This document shows positions 45,082-57,638 of a stretch of DNA of 64,000 nucleotides, in pieces. Made by a program: the position numbers and the translations under genes. The stretch covers positions 124,001 through 188,000 of the forward strand of contig PZJY01000013.1 of the NCBI GenBank assembly GCA_031472005.1, in the 5' to 3' direction. Below the pieces are notes generated by a model. It was not told the origin of the DNA, did not search any database, and saw nothing but the letters and a program-made list of their open reading frames with translations. The stretch comes from Tetracladium setigerum. Lineage: Eukaryota; Ascomycota; Leotiomycetes; Helotiales. Numbering within the stretch: position 1 is the stretch's first letter; each line of letters starts with the position of its first letter.

Positions 45082-45692
45082 GGGAGGCAGTGGAGAGTTG
45101 GATCTTACATATTAATGTGATTGATGGTTTATTAATTATCTATTTGGGATATCAGCGGGATTTTTTGTATATACCAATTGTTAGCTGCATTGAATGGATG
45201 AGAAATGGTCAAAACAGTTGGAGGTTTTTCGAGGATGAATGATATGACATACTGAGGTTTAGGTAATGTTCTTACTCGAATTGCCAATTCATGGTTGAAG
45301 GAACGCTTCTATTCACTGTACATTCCTCGTTCAGCCAAGAATGGAGTGTATAATATCACAAAGCGATGAGCACCTTGATTCGATGCTGAAGTGGAGTGCT
45401 TGCTGCACGCAGATACTGGAAGCAAGAGTTTCTGATGAATTTGTAAGACTTTTTCAGATGCTACTGAATTATTTTCTAGAATATCGAACAAACATCAAAA
45501 GAACCACGTTTCTTATAGATACCAGCTGGAAGGGGCACCAAGTATAAACAAGCTTCTGTGGAAGGTCCCGTGGAGGGAGCGTTTGAGCCAATCAGCCGGT
45601 GCTAACGAACGAAGCGGACTTCGATATCCTTAAATCCGCCACATCCTCCTCAACCTCAACACGCCACCACAGCATCGCACAAAACATGAAAT
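45082..45692. other. Intergenic, nothing identified
   Basis: Between two genes on the plus strand. The last ~100 bases should be the promoter and leader of the regulator-like gene at 45693. Confidence 0.45.
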
Positions 45693-47335
45693 ATGCCCTT
45701 CGAATTCATCAATAGCACGGCCATTGACGCCAATGCCCGAAAACGTATCCGAAGCCATGTGATGAAAGGCAAGAATGTAGGCAAAACGAGGCCGCAGAGA
45801 GCGAAGTTCGAATCAGCCAAACGGACAATTCTCCAAGATACATCTCTGAAAGCTGCATGTCACCAGGAAGCATCCCGAGCTACTTTTCTACAGCCGAAAG
45901 ACAGCCATCATTCTTGCGACACTTCCTCTGTTTTTGACGCGGTGAATAAGGAGAACGATGACAACCAACTTGTCTATATGCTACCACCAGCTAGAGCGCT
46001 CCTTCAACGGCCGCTTTCTCACGAGATATCGATGTGGCCAATGCCCGTTGAGTTGAGTCCCGTATCGCAGAAAGATATACATTCTTGTGTGTAACCCGAA
46101 TTGACCTCTTCTCTCATTTCATTCTTACATGTCCGTCCTAGTCTTGGGACTTGTATCCACAGCCCTCTACCCGCCCGAGTTTTGCTCTCCAGAAGATATA
46201 GCCAAGTCGGTATGGATTACTTATATGTTCATGGATGAAGCCTGTTAGTAAATACTGTCTTGATTCCACGTCTGAGTTTTTTACTAAGTATGGTAGATCT
46301 CCAGAGTGCTCTTGCATTGTCCGTTATATATGTCAATGCCTTTTCAGTCAGTCGGCGAGGCTGTTCGGAAGCGGCGCCTTACCTCTCGCGCGCCTGCCAA
46401 CTTGTAAATCAGAAATTATCGGGATTCGATGCTATTTCGGACGTTACGATAGCCACAGTTTTATCGTTGTCTATCTATGAGCGGCTTCAAGGCAACTATG
46501 AAGTTGGCTTGGTTCACCTTCGAGGACTGAAGCACATGGTTGAGTTGAGAGGTGGCATCTCACAACTTTCAGATAACTCTCCACTGTTGCAAAAGATCTT
46601 TCGGTGAGCACCTACATGCAGGTACACCTTATAAATACTAAATCCCGGTATAGAGCTGATATCGAGCTCGTCTTACACTTCGGAAGCCCGCCACTTTTCC
46701 ATGTTCAAAGTATTCCAGGCCAAGAAATTCTCAGCGACCTCCAGTACAAAATGTTCCATGACCGCGTCTACGAGCCATCTCAATTCAGGTTCCTCGCGGC
46801 GATGGGTCCCGAAATCCAAGACGTTTTCCTCGACATTTTGAGCACTGGACATTACCTTAAACTGCACATCAATCACGTTTCGAGGCTGAAACCACACCCA
46901 TTTCAGGCCATTTTGATCAGAATTTGTTACAAGCTCATCGATCTTTCGCATGTCAACACCGGGCAGCCAGCCAGTAGCACCGAGAACCTCCTCCGTCTCG
47001 CTTTGTTCGCTTTTATGACCTCTTTCTGGTTCCAGTACGGTGATAAATCACAGATGTTTCCCGTCATCTATCATCCTCTCCAAAATGCCATCGAGGCTAC
47101 TTCCGAGACAACCATTGAATACCCGGAGCTCCTCTTATGGGTTGTCTTGATTGGAAAAGCCTCGATGTTCACCGATTCAAGTAACTCGTGGGTACTTCCG
47201 ATCTTCACAAGACTCTGTTCGTCACACGGGCTGCGGACTTGGGATGACACTCGCCATATGATTCGTAATTTTCCATGGGTCAAGATATTACATGAAAAAT
47301 ATGGGAGAGACTTCTGTACGAATGCACTATCCTGA
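45693..47335 (+). CDS. Fungal_trans_2-type regulator-like protein without zinc cluster
   Basis: Four exons: 45693-46086, 46142-46243, 46297-46603, 46654-47335; about 494 residues. It begins MPFEFINSTAID...RKRIRSHVMKGKNVGKTRP, the conserved start of a large ascomycete family that carries the fungal-specific transcription-factor domain but no Zn2Cys6 motif. The helical core follows: LVSTALYPPEFC, then LQSALALSVIYVNAF, GNYEVGLVHLRGLKHMVELRGG and a long C-terminal half. Family members are annotated only as transcription-factor-like; DNA contact may be through the basic N-terminus. All splice joints are in phase; the first donor is GTGTGT, the choice that keeps the downstream frame. Confidence 0.8.
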
Positions 47336-47469
47336 ATATTTACAACACCTGTCCAACAAATGGCCCTTCCATCGTACTGCACTTTACACACCATGGCAGT
47401 TGACTAGCTAAAATAGAAACCCTAACATCTGCCAATTCAACTTCTATCCAATTCTCGCATGCAGCAAAA

Positions 47470-48717
47470 TTATGTCAGCCTAGGAACACATCCGGGATCG
47501 ACATTCTCTAGTTCTTGACGAATCTCATGCCAGAGATTGTCCTGGAGCTTCCTACCGGCCTCATTTGTTATCCAAGCAGGTAATGTCACGCTCCAATAAG
47601 TGTCAGTTTGGTTTTAAAACTTAAGAAAGGGGAAAATATTCAACGTACTCTGCCAATTTGCAGTTGTCCAGAAAGACACCATGACTTTCGTTGCTTGCGC
47701 CGATCGCATGAAGAAGCGTTCTAGAGCCCATTTCCGCAGTTCGAGCCATCATTGCCCGAAAGAAACCGATGAACGCCTTGCTCGCTGTTCCGAGGCGACG
47801 AGTGAGGCCTGTCTTTACCAGGCCAGGACTAAGCATGTTGATGATGACTCCTGTTTTTGACTCGGGATACAAATCTGCCAGCGCACGAACTGCAAATATC
47901 TGTATCATTTTGCTGACAGCGTACCTGCACAATGTTAGAGTCAAGCGTCGGAGCAGGTCGCTCAATGAAGAACGTACCTGGCAGACATATCTGCATTTGT
48001 CTTGTCATCCAAACCCTTGATGCCGCCTTTGCGAAGGCCCTCACTGCTGGATTCGAAGGAGAAAGCCAGAGAGCTGGAAACAACCACGAGGTGGGGAGAG
48101 ACTTTGAACCGCTCTCCGGTCTCCTTTAACTTCGGCAACAACAATAACGCCAGCAAAAATGTCCCGTACACATTGACCGTCAAAGTAGTCTCGTGTCCTT
48201 CGGCAGTAGACCATTTATCCAAAGCAACACTGGCATTCTCAACGAGAGCATCCAGCCTGTTCAGGCGATTGGCCTTCTTCGCAAACTCCTTGACGGAATC
48301 GTAGCTGCCCAAGTCTAGTTTCCAAACTTCCACTACGCCTTGTGTATTTGTGCTCGCTTCGATGCTTGTTTTGGCCTCCTCGCCGGCTTCGAGGTTTCGG
48401 ACGCCGAGGATGACTTTCTTGGAGCCCAAGCCTGCGAGATGACGGGCAGTTTCGAGGCCGAGACCGATGTTTGCGCCCTGTTCGCAGAAGATTAGCAGTC
48501 TTCTTTTAGGTCGTTGGAGAATATGAAGCGTCTCTCTCTCTTTCTCTGGGTATGTCTGTGGATGTCTTTGGGAATCAATTCCACTAGGAAGACAGACAAA
48601 TATGGAACCTGTACATACAGTGACGATGAACGTGGCTCCATCGCATTGCTTCGGTGTCAAGAGAATAGGAAGGTCACGGCGTTGTTCGCGGAAGACATCC
48701 ATAGTTAACCAAGACAT
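47470..48717 (-). CDS. Short-chain dehydrogenase/reductase
   Basis: Four exons: 48717-48619, 48477-47978, 47924-47649, 47590-47470; about 332 residues. Rossmann-fold signatures: the cofactor loop TGANIGLGLE (T-G-x3-G-x-G, spanning intron 1), LDLGSYDSVKEFA, LVENASVAL in place of the common NNAG, a catalytic Ser in VVVSSSLAF and the YAVSK motif (Y-x3-K, spanning intron 2), then LSPGLVKTGL. The N-terminal ~25 residues are a lead-in seen in related fungal enzymes. NADP(H) use is likely but not certain from sequence. Substrate unknown. Convergent with the regulator-like gene (47335). Confidence 0.9.
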
Positions 48718-49745
48718 CTTGAAGCCTCTTCTATTCGATCTTCGGGAGGGGGAATGCTTCTAATAAAATAAGCCGCAATGAGATGGAAGATAACGGTGTT
48801 GGTACCGAACAAACTTCAATGTGTGGACTGAACTTAGAATGAAGAGATATCCAAAGATCCTTTGGATGTTAAAAAATCAAGATCTTTTTATCTCCAAAAC
48901 ACGAAGCAACCTCCTCCCTTATACTCTCACTCCTCCTCCCTCTCTTCCTTCCTCCCAACCCAAATCGAGCATCTTTCCTCAAACCACTACCCCCGACGCT
49001 TGCAAAATAATCCACCGACCGGCCATACGGTCATACCACAAAATCCGAGATTCACCTCCATGATCCATCACTCCTCGTCCGTCACCACTCAACCCCAAAA
49101 AGAAAAGAACAAAGCCTGAAGAACCGCTTCAGCAAATGAGAGAATGGCTTCCTACTTGGGAATGCGATACTGCTGCACACTGGTGATGATATGCGTTCAG
49201 CGCCAAGTATTGAAACTGGGTTGTGGCCAATCAGAGATTGGAAACTGTTTTGGGGATAGTGTGGTTTTAGTGTTTCATGAGACTTTTGGAGATGAGAAAA
49301 GGATCTTGGGTTGGGAAGGAGTGGCCAATTAGAGATTGGCAACTTGATTAGGTATAGTCGGCAGTCTATCATTCATTATGATCTACCTTCGGGATTGTCT
49401 TCTTGATTGGGGATGGGATGGGATGGGATGGATTTCTTAACTCCTTGTTAAGCCGTTAATGCCGATTTGGTGGCTTACTTTCAATAGTAACTTATGTTAG
49501 TATGAGGTTAGCATTGAGTGTTGTGGCTTGGGGGTCTGTGTATCCAGTTCTTGGTTACCTAGCCAAGTCTGAAAGAACGGACAACTGCAAGAGAGGCGAG
49601 AAACGAATCCATCGTACAAATTCCTAGTATTTACTTTGCCCGTCCCCGAGAAATTCAGATCCATGAAGAAAACTGATCGTTAGGTAGGTATCAATTCACC
49701 CTTCGTATCTCCGCAACTCGCTACTGACAGAAGACGAACTCAGAC
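48718..49745. other. Intergenic with short direct repeat
   Basis: Two copies of GGCCAATYAGAGATTGG (about 49217 and 49322), roughly 105 bases apart, and a GGGAT microsatellite at about 49411-49430. No supported gene. Confidence 0.5.
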
Positions 49746-51056
49746 TTAGACTCTAGCAGCAGCACCTTTCAACTTAGCTGCCGCCCTCCGTTCCCTCAAA
49801 GCCTCCTCATCTTTCGCTAGTTGTTCCCTTTCAGCAAGGATTTCTCGCCGTTCTTTTAATCTTCGCGCCTCATACGCAAGTTCATCATCATCATCATCGT
49901 CGTCGACGATATTTGCCTCCGAGGTTGAGATTTCGGTTGAATTGTTCTTGGCGATTTCGGTATGAGAATCTGGCTTTGGCTTGTCTGAGAGTGCTGCAAT
50001 GGTTGCCGAATCTGTGGTTGTCGTTGTGTTTGCAGGAGCTATATCATGAACAAGCTCTGTGGTGAGTGATGGAGTCAACTCCGATTCTCCAGGCTCAGCG
50101 ACGTGAGTCGTTTCTTGTGACGAGTTCTTCTCTGCACCAGACGACAACTCAATTACGCCCTCTGACACAGTTTTGTCGCTCAGTTCTGCAACATTCGCGT
50201 GCTCCTTTTCTCGCTCGTCCATTCCAACGAATCGATTTGGAGATAAAACTCCTCCTGATCCTCTCTCCAATCCAGGATCGTCCCGATTGCCACCAGCAAC
50301 CCCAGGTAACTCAGCTTTATAGCTTGCTTGAGGATCAAGTGACAGTCGACGAAGCCGCCTCTTGTGATACAGATAAAAAGCTAAGAACGTAAGGATAGAA
50401 AAGACGAGCGAGCCCGCCAAGCCAATTCCAACTTTCGCACCAGTGGGCAATTCAGACTGACGAGATGCTACTACCTGCGTTACCGTCTGAATAGGCGGTC
50501 CCGTCGTCGTGCTACTCGTCTCCAACAGACTCGACGTGGAACTCGCGAAATCCGCATCCTTAAACCGCACTTGAATACCACTCCCACTCACATAAGTCGC
50601 CACCGTCACCCCAGGATTCTCATTCGAAGTCGTCGTAAACCTCTCAAATCTACTATCAACATAAAGCGCAATCGTAGCAACCTTCGTCAGATAAAACTGC
50701 CCCACACACAGCACATGAGGCACACCCGTGAGAATAGTCTCAGGTAAGATGTCAAAAGCGAAAGGCGGACAGCAATTATGTGTCTTTTCGAGACCGCCGT
50801 TGTTGGTGTTGGTGATGGATTGGCTTTTCCAGCCGCTTGGGCAGAGACCTGGTGAGTAGTATGCTTGTGCTGTGAGGGCGCCCGAGGGGAGACAGCGAGT
50901 GCCGGATTCAAGGTTGGCGTTGTACATTGATGCGTCGCCTAGACGGGTTTCGGTCTCGAATCTGCGGTTGAGAGAGATGTTGTTGCAGTCCGGTGGGGCG
51001 GTCCATGTTGTTGGTAATGGACCGAGTAATTGCATTGATAAGGTCGTGGAGGCCAT
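49746..51056 (-). CDS. Single-pass membrane protein with acidic/coiled-coil tail
   Basis: Single exon, 436 residues. The ectodomain lacks a clean N-terminal signal peptide but contains conserved Cys positions (PPDCNNISL, TRCLPSG, GLCPSGW, HNCCPPF, PHVLCVG) as in a widespread ascomycete membrane-protein family of unknown role. A Ser/Thr-rich stalk (SSTSSLLETSSTTTG) precedes one transmembrane helix (VGIGLAGSLVFSILTFLAFYLY) with stop-transfer HKRRLRR. The cytosolic tail is long and disordered, with seven Asp in a row (DDDDDDD) and a predicted terminal coiled coil (RRLKERREILAEREQLAKD). Topology (outside N, inside C) is inferred from the positive-inside rule. Confidence 0.8.
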   Translation of the reverse strand: MASTTLSMQLLGPLPTTWTAPPDCNNISLNRRFETETRLGDASMYNANLESGTRCLPSGALTAQAYYSPGLCPSGWKSQSITNTNNGGLEKTHNCCPPFAFDILPETILTGVPHVLCVGQFYLTKVATIALYVDSRFERFTTTSNENPGVTVATYVSGSGIQVRFKDADFASSTSSLLETSSTTTGPPIQTVTQVVASRQSELPTGAKVGIGLAGSLVFSILTFLAFYLYHKRRLRRLSLDPQASYKAELPGVAGGNRDDPGLERGSGGVLSPNRFVGMDEREKEHANVAELSDKTVSEGVIELSSGAEKNSSQETTHVAEPGESELTPSLTTELVHDIAPANTTTTTDSATIAALSDKPKPDSHTEIAKNNSTEISTSEANIVDDDDDDDELAYEARRLKERREILAEREQLAKDEEALRERRAAAKLKGAAARV

Positions 51057-51592
51057 TTTTGATGATGCCGTGAAGGGAAATTGTTCTGATAATTTGACTT
51101 TGCGCAGAATTTGGATGGTGATATCTTTGGGGAATTGCGATGTTTAAGAGCTTAAGTATCGGCTATAGGAAGATGCCGTCCTCAAAGCCAAGCACCAATC
51201 TCTAGGCTGAGGCTGAGCCATTTCGAAGGCTTGAAATCCTTCGCGAATGCTTTTTGAAAAGCTCTGAGCGTCTGAGGGCATTATTGTGGAAATATGGCGT
51301 TTGTGAGCCAATGAAGTGCAGTACTTACCGTTCCAAAATGGCTCTGCCTTAAAGCCCGAAGCCTTGCACAACGCCAATTCCAAGCCCATCATTCCAGAAA
51401 TAGTTGCAAGGGATGAACCGATTTAAGGAATCGCTAACTTTTTTCTTTAAACAGTCGCGAATGGCAGAAGTTGGCAAATTGAAATCTATTACAACTCGAT
51501 CTATCACTAATGCTCAAGCCGCGATCTCAATTATATGTATCCAGTCGACAATCTTTCCGACTCTGGAACAAACAACAAACAAAACACACCAT
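51057..51592. other. Intergenic, promoter of the membrane protein and permease 3' flank
   Basis: No supported gene. Short minus-strand frame at 51392-51144 has no domain. Confidence 0.4.
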
Positions 51593-53261
51593 TTACAACC
51601 TCCCACGAATCTTGATCTCCAACATTCTGAACGGCACATAAAGAAGTCCACTTACGACCAACGCAACCTCAAATCCAATATCTCCAGTAGTCTTGGCAAT
51701 TGGACCTGTATACCAGACCTGCGACATACACGGAGCCACAACACCAAAACTCGCACCCGCCGCACCAAGCGCCGCAATACCACTCGGCAAAGCCTTGAAA
51801 TCATCCCAAATAGCATGATCATAACTATCGCAATCCATCTTCCTGAACACCACATGTTCGGTGATGACGACCGAAATGAACGCCGCAGACCAATAAGCGA
51901 TGAGGTAGATGAAGTTCTCGAGGGCAGCGAAAAAGGAGCGCGAAGCTTGAATGGAGACCGCAATTGAAATGGCGACCACGATAATGGCGTAGACTGGTCG
52001 TGGCACCTTGATTAAAACAGGGTGCAGGATTTGGAAGTTCAGAGAGATGGAGTAGAGTGAAGCTGCCATGTTTCCTATTCCGGAGAAGGCGATGAGAACC
52101 GTGACGAATTGTCCGAAGCGGCCTCCGGGGTGGAGGATGGCTGCTAGAACTCCTCCAACTGAGTGTGTAGCGTAGCCTTCTCCCCAGGTAGGATTGTTGG
52201 CTACGGCACCTCCGATGGCAGCGCCGAGGATCATGAGGAAGATGGTGGGGATAGAGAGACCGAGGTAGGTGTATGCGAAGATGCGTTTTCTGGTCAAATA
52301 CATTAGTACTGTTTTTCTTTCTTTCTGTCTGATTTCTCAAAAACAGATTGAGTGCACTATACTTACGAAGGAGCATCTGGTCGGATATAAATGGCAAAAT
52401 CAGAAGCGAGCGCACCCCACGGAATGAGGAATCCTGCCACCACACCAGCAAAAGACACAATGGTGCTTGTAGCGGCCGGCTCAACCTCTGCTTGCTTGAG
52501 ATTTGGGCCTCCATAGCCGGCCGCGATGATGAGAGCAATGAGTGCTGGAATCCAGGAGTATCTCTCAAATTGATGAAGCAGTTTGTAGCCACAGAAGGAG
52601 ACGACCAGGGCGATGATGTTGAGAATCACGATGGAAACTTCGACACTGATAGATCCTGGATTTACGGCTGCGAGTGTTAAACCGCCTAGAACGGAGCCGA
52701 TGATTACGAAACCTGTGATTGTTGCGAGGTTAAGCACGACGAGGACTGCTGCTCCGACGATTCCAAAGCTGTAGCGCGCCTGAATCAATTGTCTCAATCC
52801 TGTCTTCGGGCCAAGCATAGACAGAAATGCGACAACAAGACTGCAAGTCAAGGTGAGGAAGACGATGATGAGCGAAGCATCTCTCAGATTGAGACCAAAA
52901 ATAAACGTCCCAAGCATACCAGTGACGACTCTGCATCGAAGTTAGAAGATGCCATCAACCGTACAAATTTAAAGGGAGGGGACAAAATATCTTACGGCAA
53001 ACAATTAATGCTCATAGTAAACCAGATTGAAAAAATATTGATGAAGCGATCATCCGTCCGCTCTTTAACCGGAACAGGTTGAATTCCTCGCTCTTCTACA
53101 CCCAAAGAGAGTAATTTCTTCCACCATGCTGGTCTCCCATCGAAAGATCTCGACTCGGCGTCGAGAATGTCAACGTTTTCTGAGCTCGTCGACGGTGTAT
53201 TCTTTTCGATGTCCTTCAACTCGGTGGCTCCCACCATCTTCTCAGATTGGATTCCGGACAT
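51593..53261 (-). CDS. Purine-cytosine permease (NCS1 family)
   Basis: Three exons: 53261-52996, 52930-52367, 52289-51593; about 508 residues. A hydrophilic N-terminus with ERGIQPVPVKERTDDRF, the signature just before helix 1 in the Fcy2 group, is followed by about 12 hydrophobic segments, including GMLGTFIFGLNLRDASLIIVF, KTGLRQLIQARYSFG and FVIIGSVLGGLTL, with the charged stretch KMDCDSYDH near helix 10. It imports purines, cytosine or related bases by H+ symport at the plasma membrane. Divergent from the MFS gene; the intergenic region carries one copy of the cluster motif, so co-regulation with the cluster to its right is possible but unproven. Confidence 0.92.
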
Positions 53262-54095
53262 GCTTGCTTAGCGATGTGAAAAATAATCCACCAAAAAAAA
53301 AACAATTAGCAACCAATTCGCGAATTTTTTCGAGTCTTTGATGTCAAAATGAAAGTGTCAATGCAATTCAATGAATTGAAGGTTGAAAGTTGAGTAGGTG
53401 GCGGGCGCTGACACTATGACTCTCACATCCGACAATGGCCGCATCAAATTTTTCTCTTCCTCGTGTTTTCGGCGAAAAGCATCTTTTTATCAAATTTCCC
53501 AAGTCACACGGCCAAGCAAGAAAGTCTGGTGTGTATTTCCCGTTCAGTGCGATTATTGATACCGCCAGATATGCGACGCTTTGAACGCCTATCAGATACC
53601 AAATATTGGATACCTATCAGTTTGATTGATTGCTTCGTATTGGCACAGAGCAAGGACTGGTCTACAGTGCCGGTGGACTGGTACGGGTTCACAACCCCAG
53701 GAATTTTGGAGGATTCAAAGAATGTGTGGAGCTAGCTAAGATCCAGATTTAATCTTCTGGCAATTGGCGAGATACCAGATGTGGATAAGAATTTTTTCGT
53801 TTGCCGGGACTTCATGATAAGTTCTTTCACTGTTATCAAGCTGTTAGATTGGAATAAATGGGGTTGTGGATTATGGATTCTTGCCGGCAGGAAAACTTTG
53901 CCGCTTGGAAAGATTGTGAGGGTGGGGTGTTTATGTCACGTGCATGGGGTAAACAAAAAGTAATGGGGGTGAGGCTCGAGTTCACCTAGTGCGTGGTCGT
54001 AGTTTTGTGGGCAGACACGGAATGGTTTTCATACTGGAAAATAATGTTGATTCCCTCGTAGTTGCTCGTGTTTGCATGATATTCAAAACTCAGGC
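53262..54095. promoter_or_regulatory. Divergent promoter, permease / MFS, with TTGCCGGC site
   Basis: 834 bases between the two divergent start codons. TTGCCGGCAG lies at 53881-53890, about 215 bases before the MFS ATG, and a near match TTGCCGGG at 53801-53808. The same core recurs before the other cluster genes. No further gene is supported. Confidence 0.6.
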
Positions 54096-56169
54096 ATGGA
54101 CGAGGAGAAAGGAAAACACCCCTGCCACGGAAGCGAGTCGCTCGCTTCGGGAGTCGTGGAGCTTAGTAGAAAGCCAGAACCAGAGACAAATCAGAGCGAT
54201 GAGCTGCCTTATAGTATTTACAACTCAAAAGAAAAATGGTTGATTGTTGTTCTTGTTGCCGTCGCTGGGCTTTTCAGGTACGCAAATGTCCCTCCTGCCA
54301 ATGTTGTGGTGATGATCTTGTGCTAATCAACTGAATAAAGTCCACTGCCAGCAAACATATATTTCCCAGCAATCCCAACCCTGGCAAAAATCTTTAACAA
54401 GTCAACTGAGCTTCTGAATGTGACTGTCACGGTCTATCTCGTGATGCAAGGAGTTTGTAGGTTCTCAAGTCTTGGTCAATATCGTGCTCGCACTATTCGT
54501 GTTTGACAGAGTCACTGACTGTAAATTTCACAGCACCAATGGCATGGGGTCCAATATCAGATCAATTTGGACGCAGACCCACGTTTTTAATGTGTCTTTT
54601 GATACTAATATTATCATGTATTGGTCTTGCACTCACGCCGACAAATGCGTTTTGGCTGCTCCTGCTTCTAAGATGTGTGCAGGCTGCAGGGTGCGCAAGC
54701 ACAATCGCTTTAGGTATTAACCCTTTTTTCAATGTCTCTGAGTGTGTTCTCAAAAAAAGTCTAGGCGCTGGTGTGATTGGTGATGTGTTTGAAAGAGCAG
54801 AGAGAGGAACATACTTTGCGATGTTTAATCTTGGACCGATGGTAAATTAATCCTCTGCATCACTCGCAATCAGTATAGCACTAACTCATGGCTAAATTAA
54901 GCTCGCACCTTGTATAGGTCCTGCAATCGGGGGCGCACTTTCAGAAAATCTTGGTTGGAGGTGTGTCTAATTACCCTGCTGACTTTCAAAATAAAATCTA
55001 ATTTCTCATCTACAGATCAATCTTCTGGTTTCTCACCATCTTTGCAGCGGCTTGTTTTCTTTTAATTCTCTTGTACGAAAATATCCTCAAAAGTTCCCCG
55101 AAATAAGAAGATAACTAAACGATTGGTCAAGCTTTATCCCAGAAACTTTACGAGCGATTGTTGGAGACGGCAGCCAATACCCCGCAAACCATGGCATCGT
55201 ATACCAACCACTAATTCCCTATATTGGTAGCAGCTACTCAAAATCCCGGCAAGACCCAAAATTATCGCACCTGAGAGATTCAGAAATTAAATCTAAGTTC
55301 ATCAATCCATTCGCCCTTTTCATATTCCCAGACGTCGTCGTCACATTGCTGTTCACCGGCATTGTCTACGCAGTAAATTACACGATAACAGCAAGCATGG
55401 CATCAGCTTTCCACGCCACCTACCCAAACTTATCCGAAACCAGTCTCGGATTATGTTATCTCAGTACAGGAGGTGGAATGCTAGTCGGAAGCACTGCCAC
55501 GGGCAAGTTACTCGATCGAGAATATCGTGTTCTGAAAACCAAATGGGACAACAGTGACGACAGAAAAGAAAGTCTAGAAGAGGCGAAGGAGGACTTTGCA
55601 ATTGAGGTTGCGAGGCTGAGAACTATGCCGTTGCATCTGGTGATTTTTGTGGCTTTTTGTTTTGCGTGGGGTTGGTGTTTGGAGAGGAAGGTGTCAATTG
55701 CCGCGCCATTGATATTTCAGGTCATTCGTAAGTCGGCCTTTTCGTGTGATAACAAGTATACTTGTCCTATCTAGTTGAGAACTAACAAATTTCTACGCGT
55801 AGTGGGATATACGTCAATTGCGGTTCTCAACACGACCATGACGTTGATGATTGACATTTTGCCATCAAAGGGATCTTCAATCACCGCCTGTGTAAGTTAT
55901 GAGTTCATCCCTCACTTCAACCTAAAACATTGACCAGAACTGACTTTGTGTTCCAGACAAATCTTGTGAGGTGTTCACTTGCGGCAGTGTTGGTTTCGGT
56001 CATCGATCGGATAACAACTGTTATGGGATATGGCTGGGCATACATACTTCTTGGTGGCATTTGTCTCTGCTTGCTGCCGCTGATGTTCTGGGAGATGAGG
56101 GTCGGACCCACCGTTCGGCGGAAGCGACAGAGAAGGGAGCAGAAAAGGGAATTAGTTGTTGATTCTTAG
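54096..56169 (+). CDS. MFS drug:H+ antiporter-type transporter
   Basis: Nine exons (54096-54277, 54341-54456, 54534-54713, 54765-54841, 54902-54960, 55016-55072, 55132-55727, 55803-55891, 55957-56169), all joints in phase; about 522 residues and 12 predicted helices. It has the DHA1-group motif A GPISDQFGRRPTF between helices 2 and 3 and PLPANIYFPAIPTLA in the first loop. The motif-C-like segment is ALGAGVIGDVF and the helix-5 region is GPAIGGALSENLGWR. Expected to export drugs, aromatic compounds or metabolites from the plasma membrane. The long central loop (about 60 charged residues) is typical. The gene is unusually intron-rich and sits at the edge of the P450/dioxygenase cluster. Confidence 0.9.
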
Positions 56170-56352
56170 AGATTGGTGGGGAATCAAAATGAGAGAAGAG
56201 TGCGAAGGGTTTAAAACCCTGCTTTGGAGATTGGGCCACGGGTAGAGAAAAGTTTTGATTTCGGAGAGAAGAGAAGAATGCAGTCAGTCAAGGAAAAGGA
56301 AATGGATTATGATTTTGATTGATTTGATAAAAAATAGAAAGCAACACATTGA

Positions 56353-57125
56353 TTATTGCCATCCAGCCCTGATTTTCTCCAAAGCCTCCTGTTCCTCCAC
56401 AACGTCAGCATACTTCGCATTCAAGTCAAATAAGTTGCTGTTGTGGATCTGGGGCGTTCTATCACCACAAGCAGACCCAACGACCTATTTTCAATGTCAG
56501 TTCCATCAATTTCGCAAAGCTTAACACAGCATTCGCTCTACGCTGGAAGAACAAGAGAAAAACTACGAACCATAGGCCTAAATCCAGATTGCATTGCATC
56601 GAGTGTAGTAGCCCTCACACATCCACTCGTACTAACCCCACAAATCACCAAAGTATCAATACCCATCACACTCAACTCACTCGCCAACGTCGTCCCAAAA
56701 AACGCCGACGCATACTTCTTCACCACAATCGTCTCCCCATCCCTCGGTTCCAACCCCTCCATACAAGCATCCAACCCCCTCTCATCACCCTTTTGCCAAA
56801 CAGTCAAGACTTTAGCTTTTAGATAAAAGAGTCCGGCGTCGGCCATATCAGGGTGTGTGTAGGCTACTTGAGACCAGACAACGGGGATTTTGGCTTCCCG
56901 TGCTGTGGCGAGAAGGCGACGCATTGAGTCTGGCGAAGCGGCGGCAGCGGGGTTGGATGAGAGGTCGAGGGGTGAGCCGGGCGTCCAGTATGCGGTGCAG
57001 ACATCGATTATGAGAAGGGCTGGGTGTTTGCCCCAGCCCATTTTGTTGGCGAAGCCAGAGGTGGCATAGGAATTGGCTTCGGGGTGTGAAGTGTGAGTGA
57101 GGGTTGGAGGTTGTGGTGTTGCCAT
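56353..57125 (-). CDS. Isochorismatase-fold hydrolase
   Basis: Exon 1 is 57125-56571 and exon 2 is 56484-56353 with an 86-base intron (GTTCGT donor, phase 0); about 228 residues. The cysteine-hydrolase triad is visible: Asp in PALLIIDVC, Lys in IVVKKYASAFF and Cys in LVICGVSTSGCVRAT. This pattern fits N-carbamoylsarcosine-amidase, nicotinamidase or maleamate-amidase type enzymes rather than true isochorismatases. C-terminal residues IRAGW end the fold. A hydrolytic step on an amide or ester is likely; the substrate is not deducible. Its upstream region has CGGCCGGCAA at 57312-57321, the motif shared with the dioxygenase/P450 promoter. Confidence 0.9.
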
Positions 57126-57311
57126 GGTGAATTTTGTTGATTTGGGATTGTGAAAGAACGTTGTATGTTTTGGATACTTGCAATAAATGATTGGTCATTT
57201 GATTGGTACTTGTATATTCAATGGGAAGTTGCAATGATGGTAGTGATGTAAGGGTAAAGTTGGTGCCCTAACCTCAATTCACTCCCTTATCAATTCCGGC
57301 AGACTCCTGAT

Positions 57312-57321
57312 CGGCCGGCAA
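57312..57321 (-). promoter_or_regulatory. Cluster motif copy upstream of the hydrolase
   Basis: CGGCCGGCAA on the plus strand (TTGCCGGCCG on the minus strand), about 190 bases before the hydrolase ATG. Ten of the fourteen bases of the palindrome at 60274-60287 are identical. Likely a binding site for a Zn2Cys6 regulator (CGG/CCG half sites), by inference. Confidence 0.5.
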
Positions 57322-57638
57322 AATGAGACTGCCCCCGGGTGGTTGAATCTGCTGGTTTGTGAAGAGTGGTCAAACAAATATTCGAGAATATTGAGATCAA
57401 GTTATATCATTTCTTGCAAGAGAGCTGTTAGTCTTTTATGCGATATAATGACAGTCACCAAGAAGACCGAAAAAAAACTCACACCCTCCGACTGAGTTCG
57501 TGTGATTCTCACAAGTTGCTCGAAACTATTATTTCATACAATAGATTATGTTTCTATAGATTCCAGAAATTGAGCATTATAATGCTTCTAATTCCCGAAT
57601 ACAACGCATTATGCCATCCAGCAGTTCCCCCACCTCGC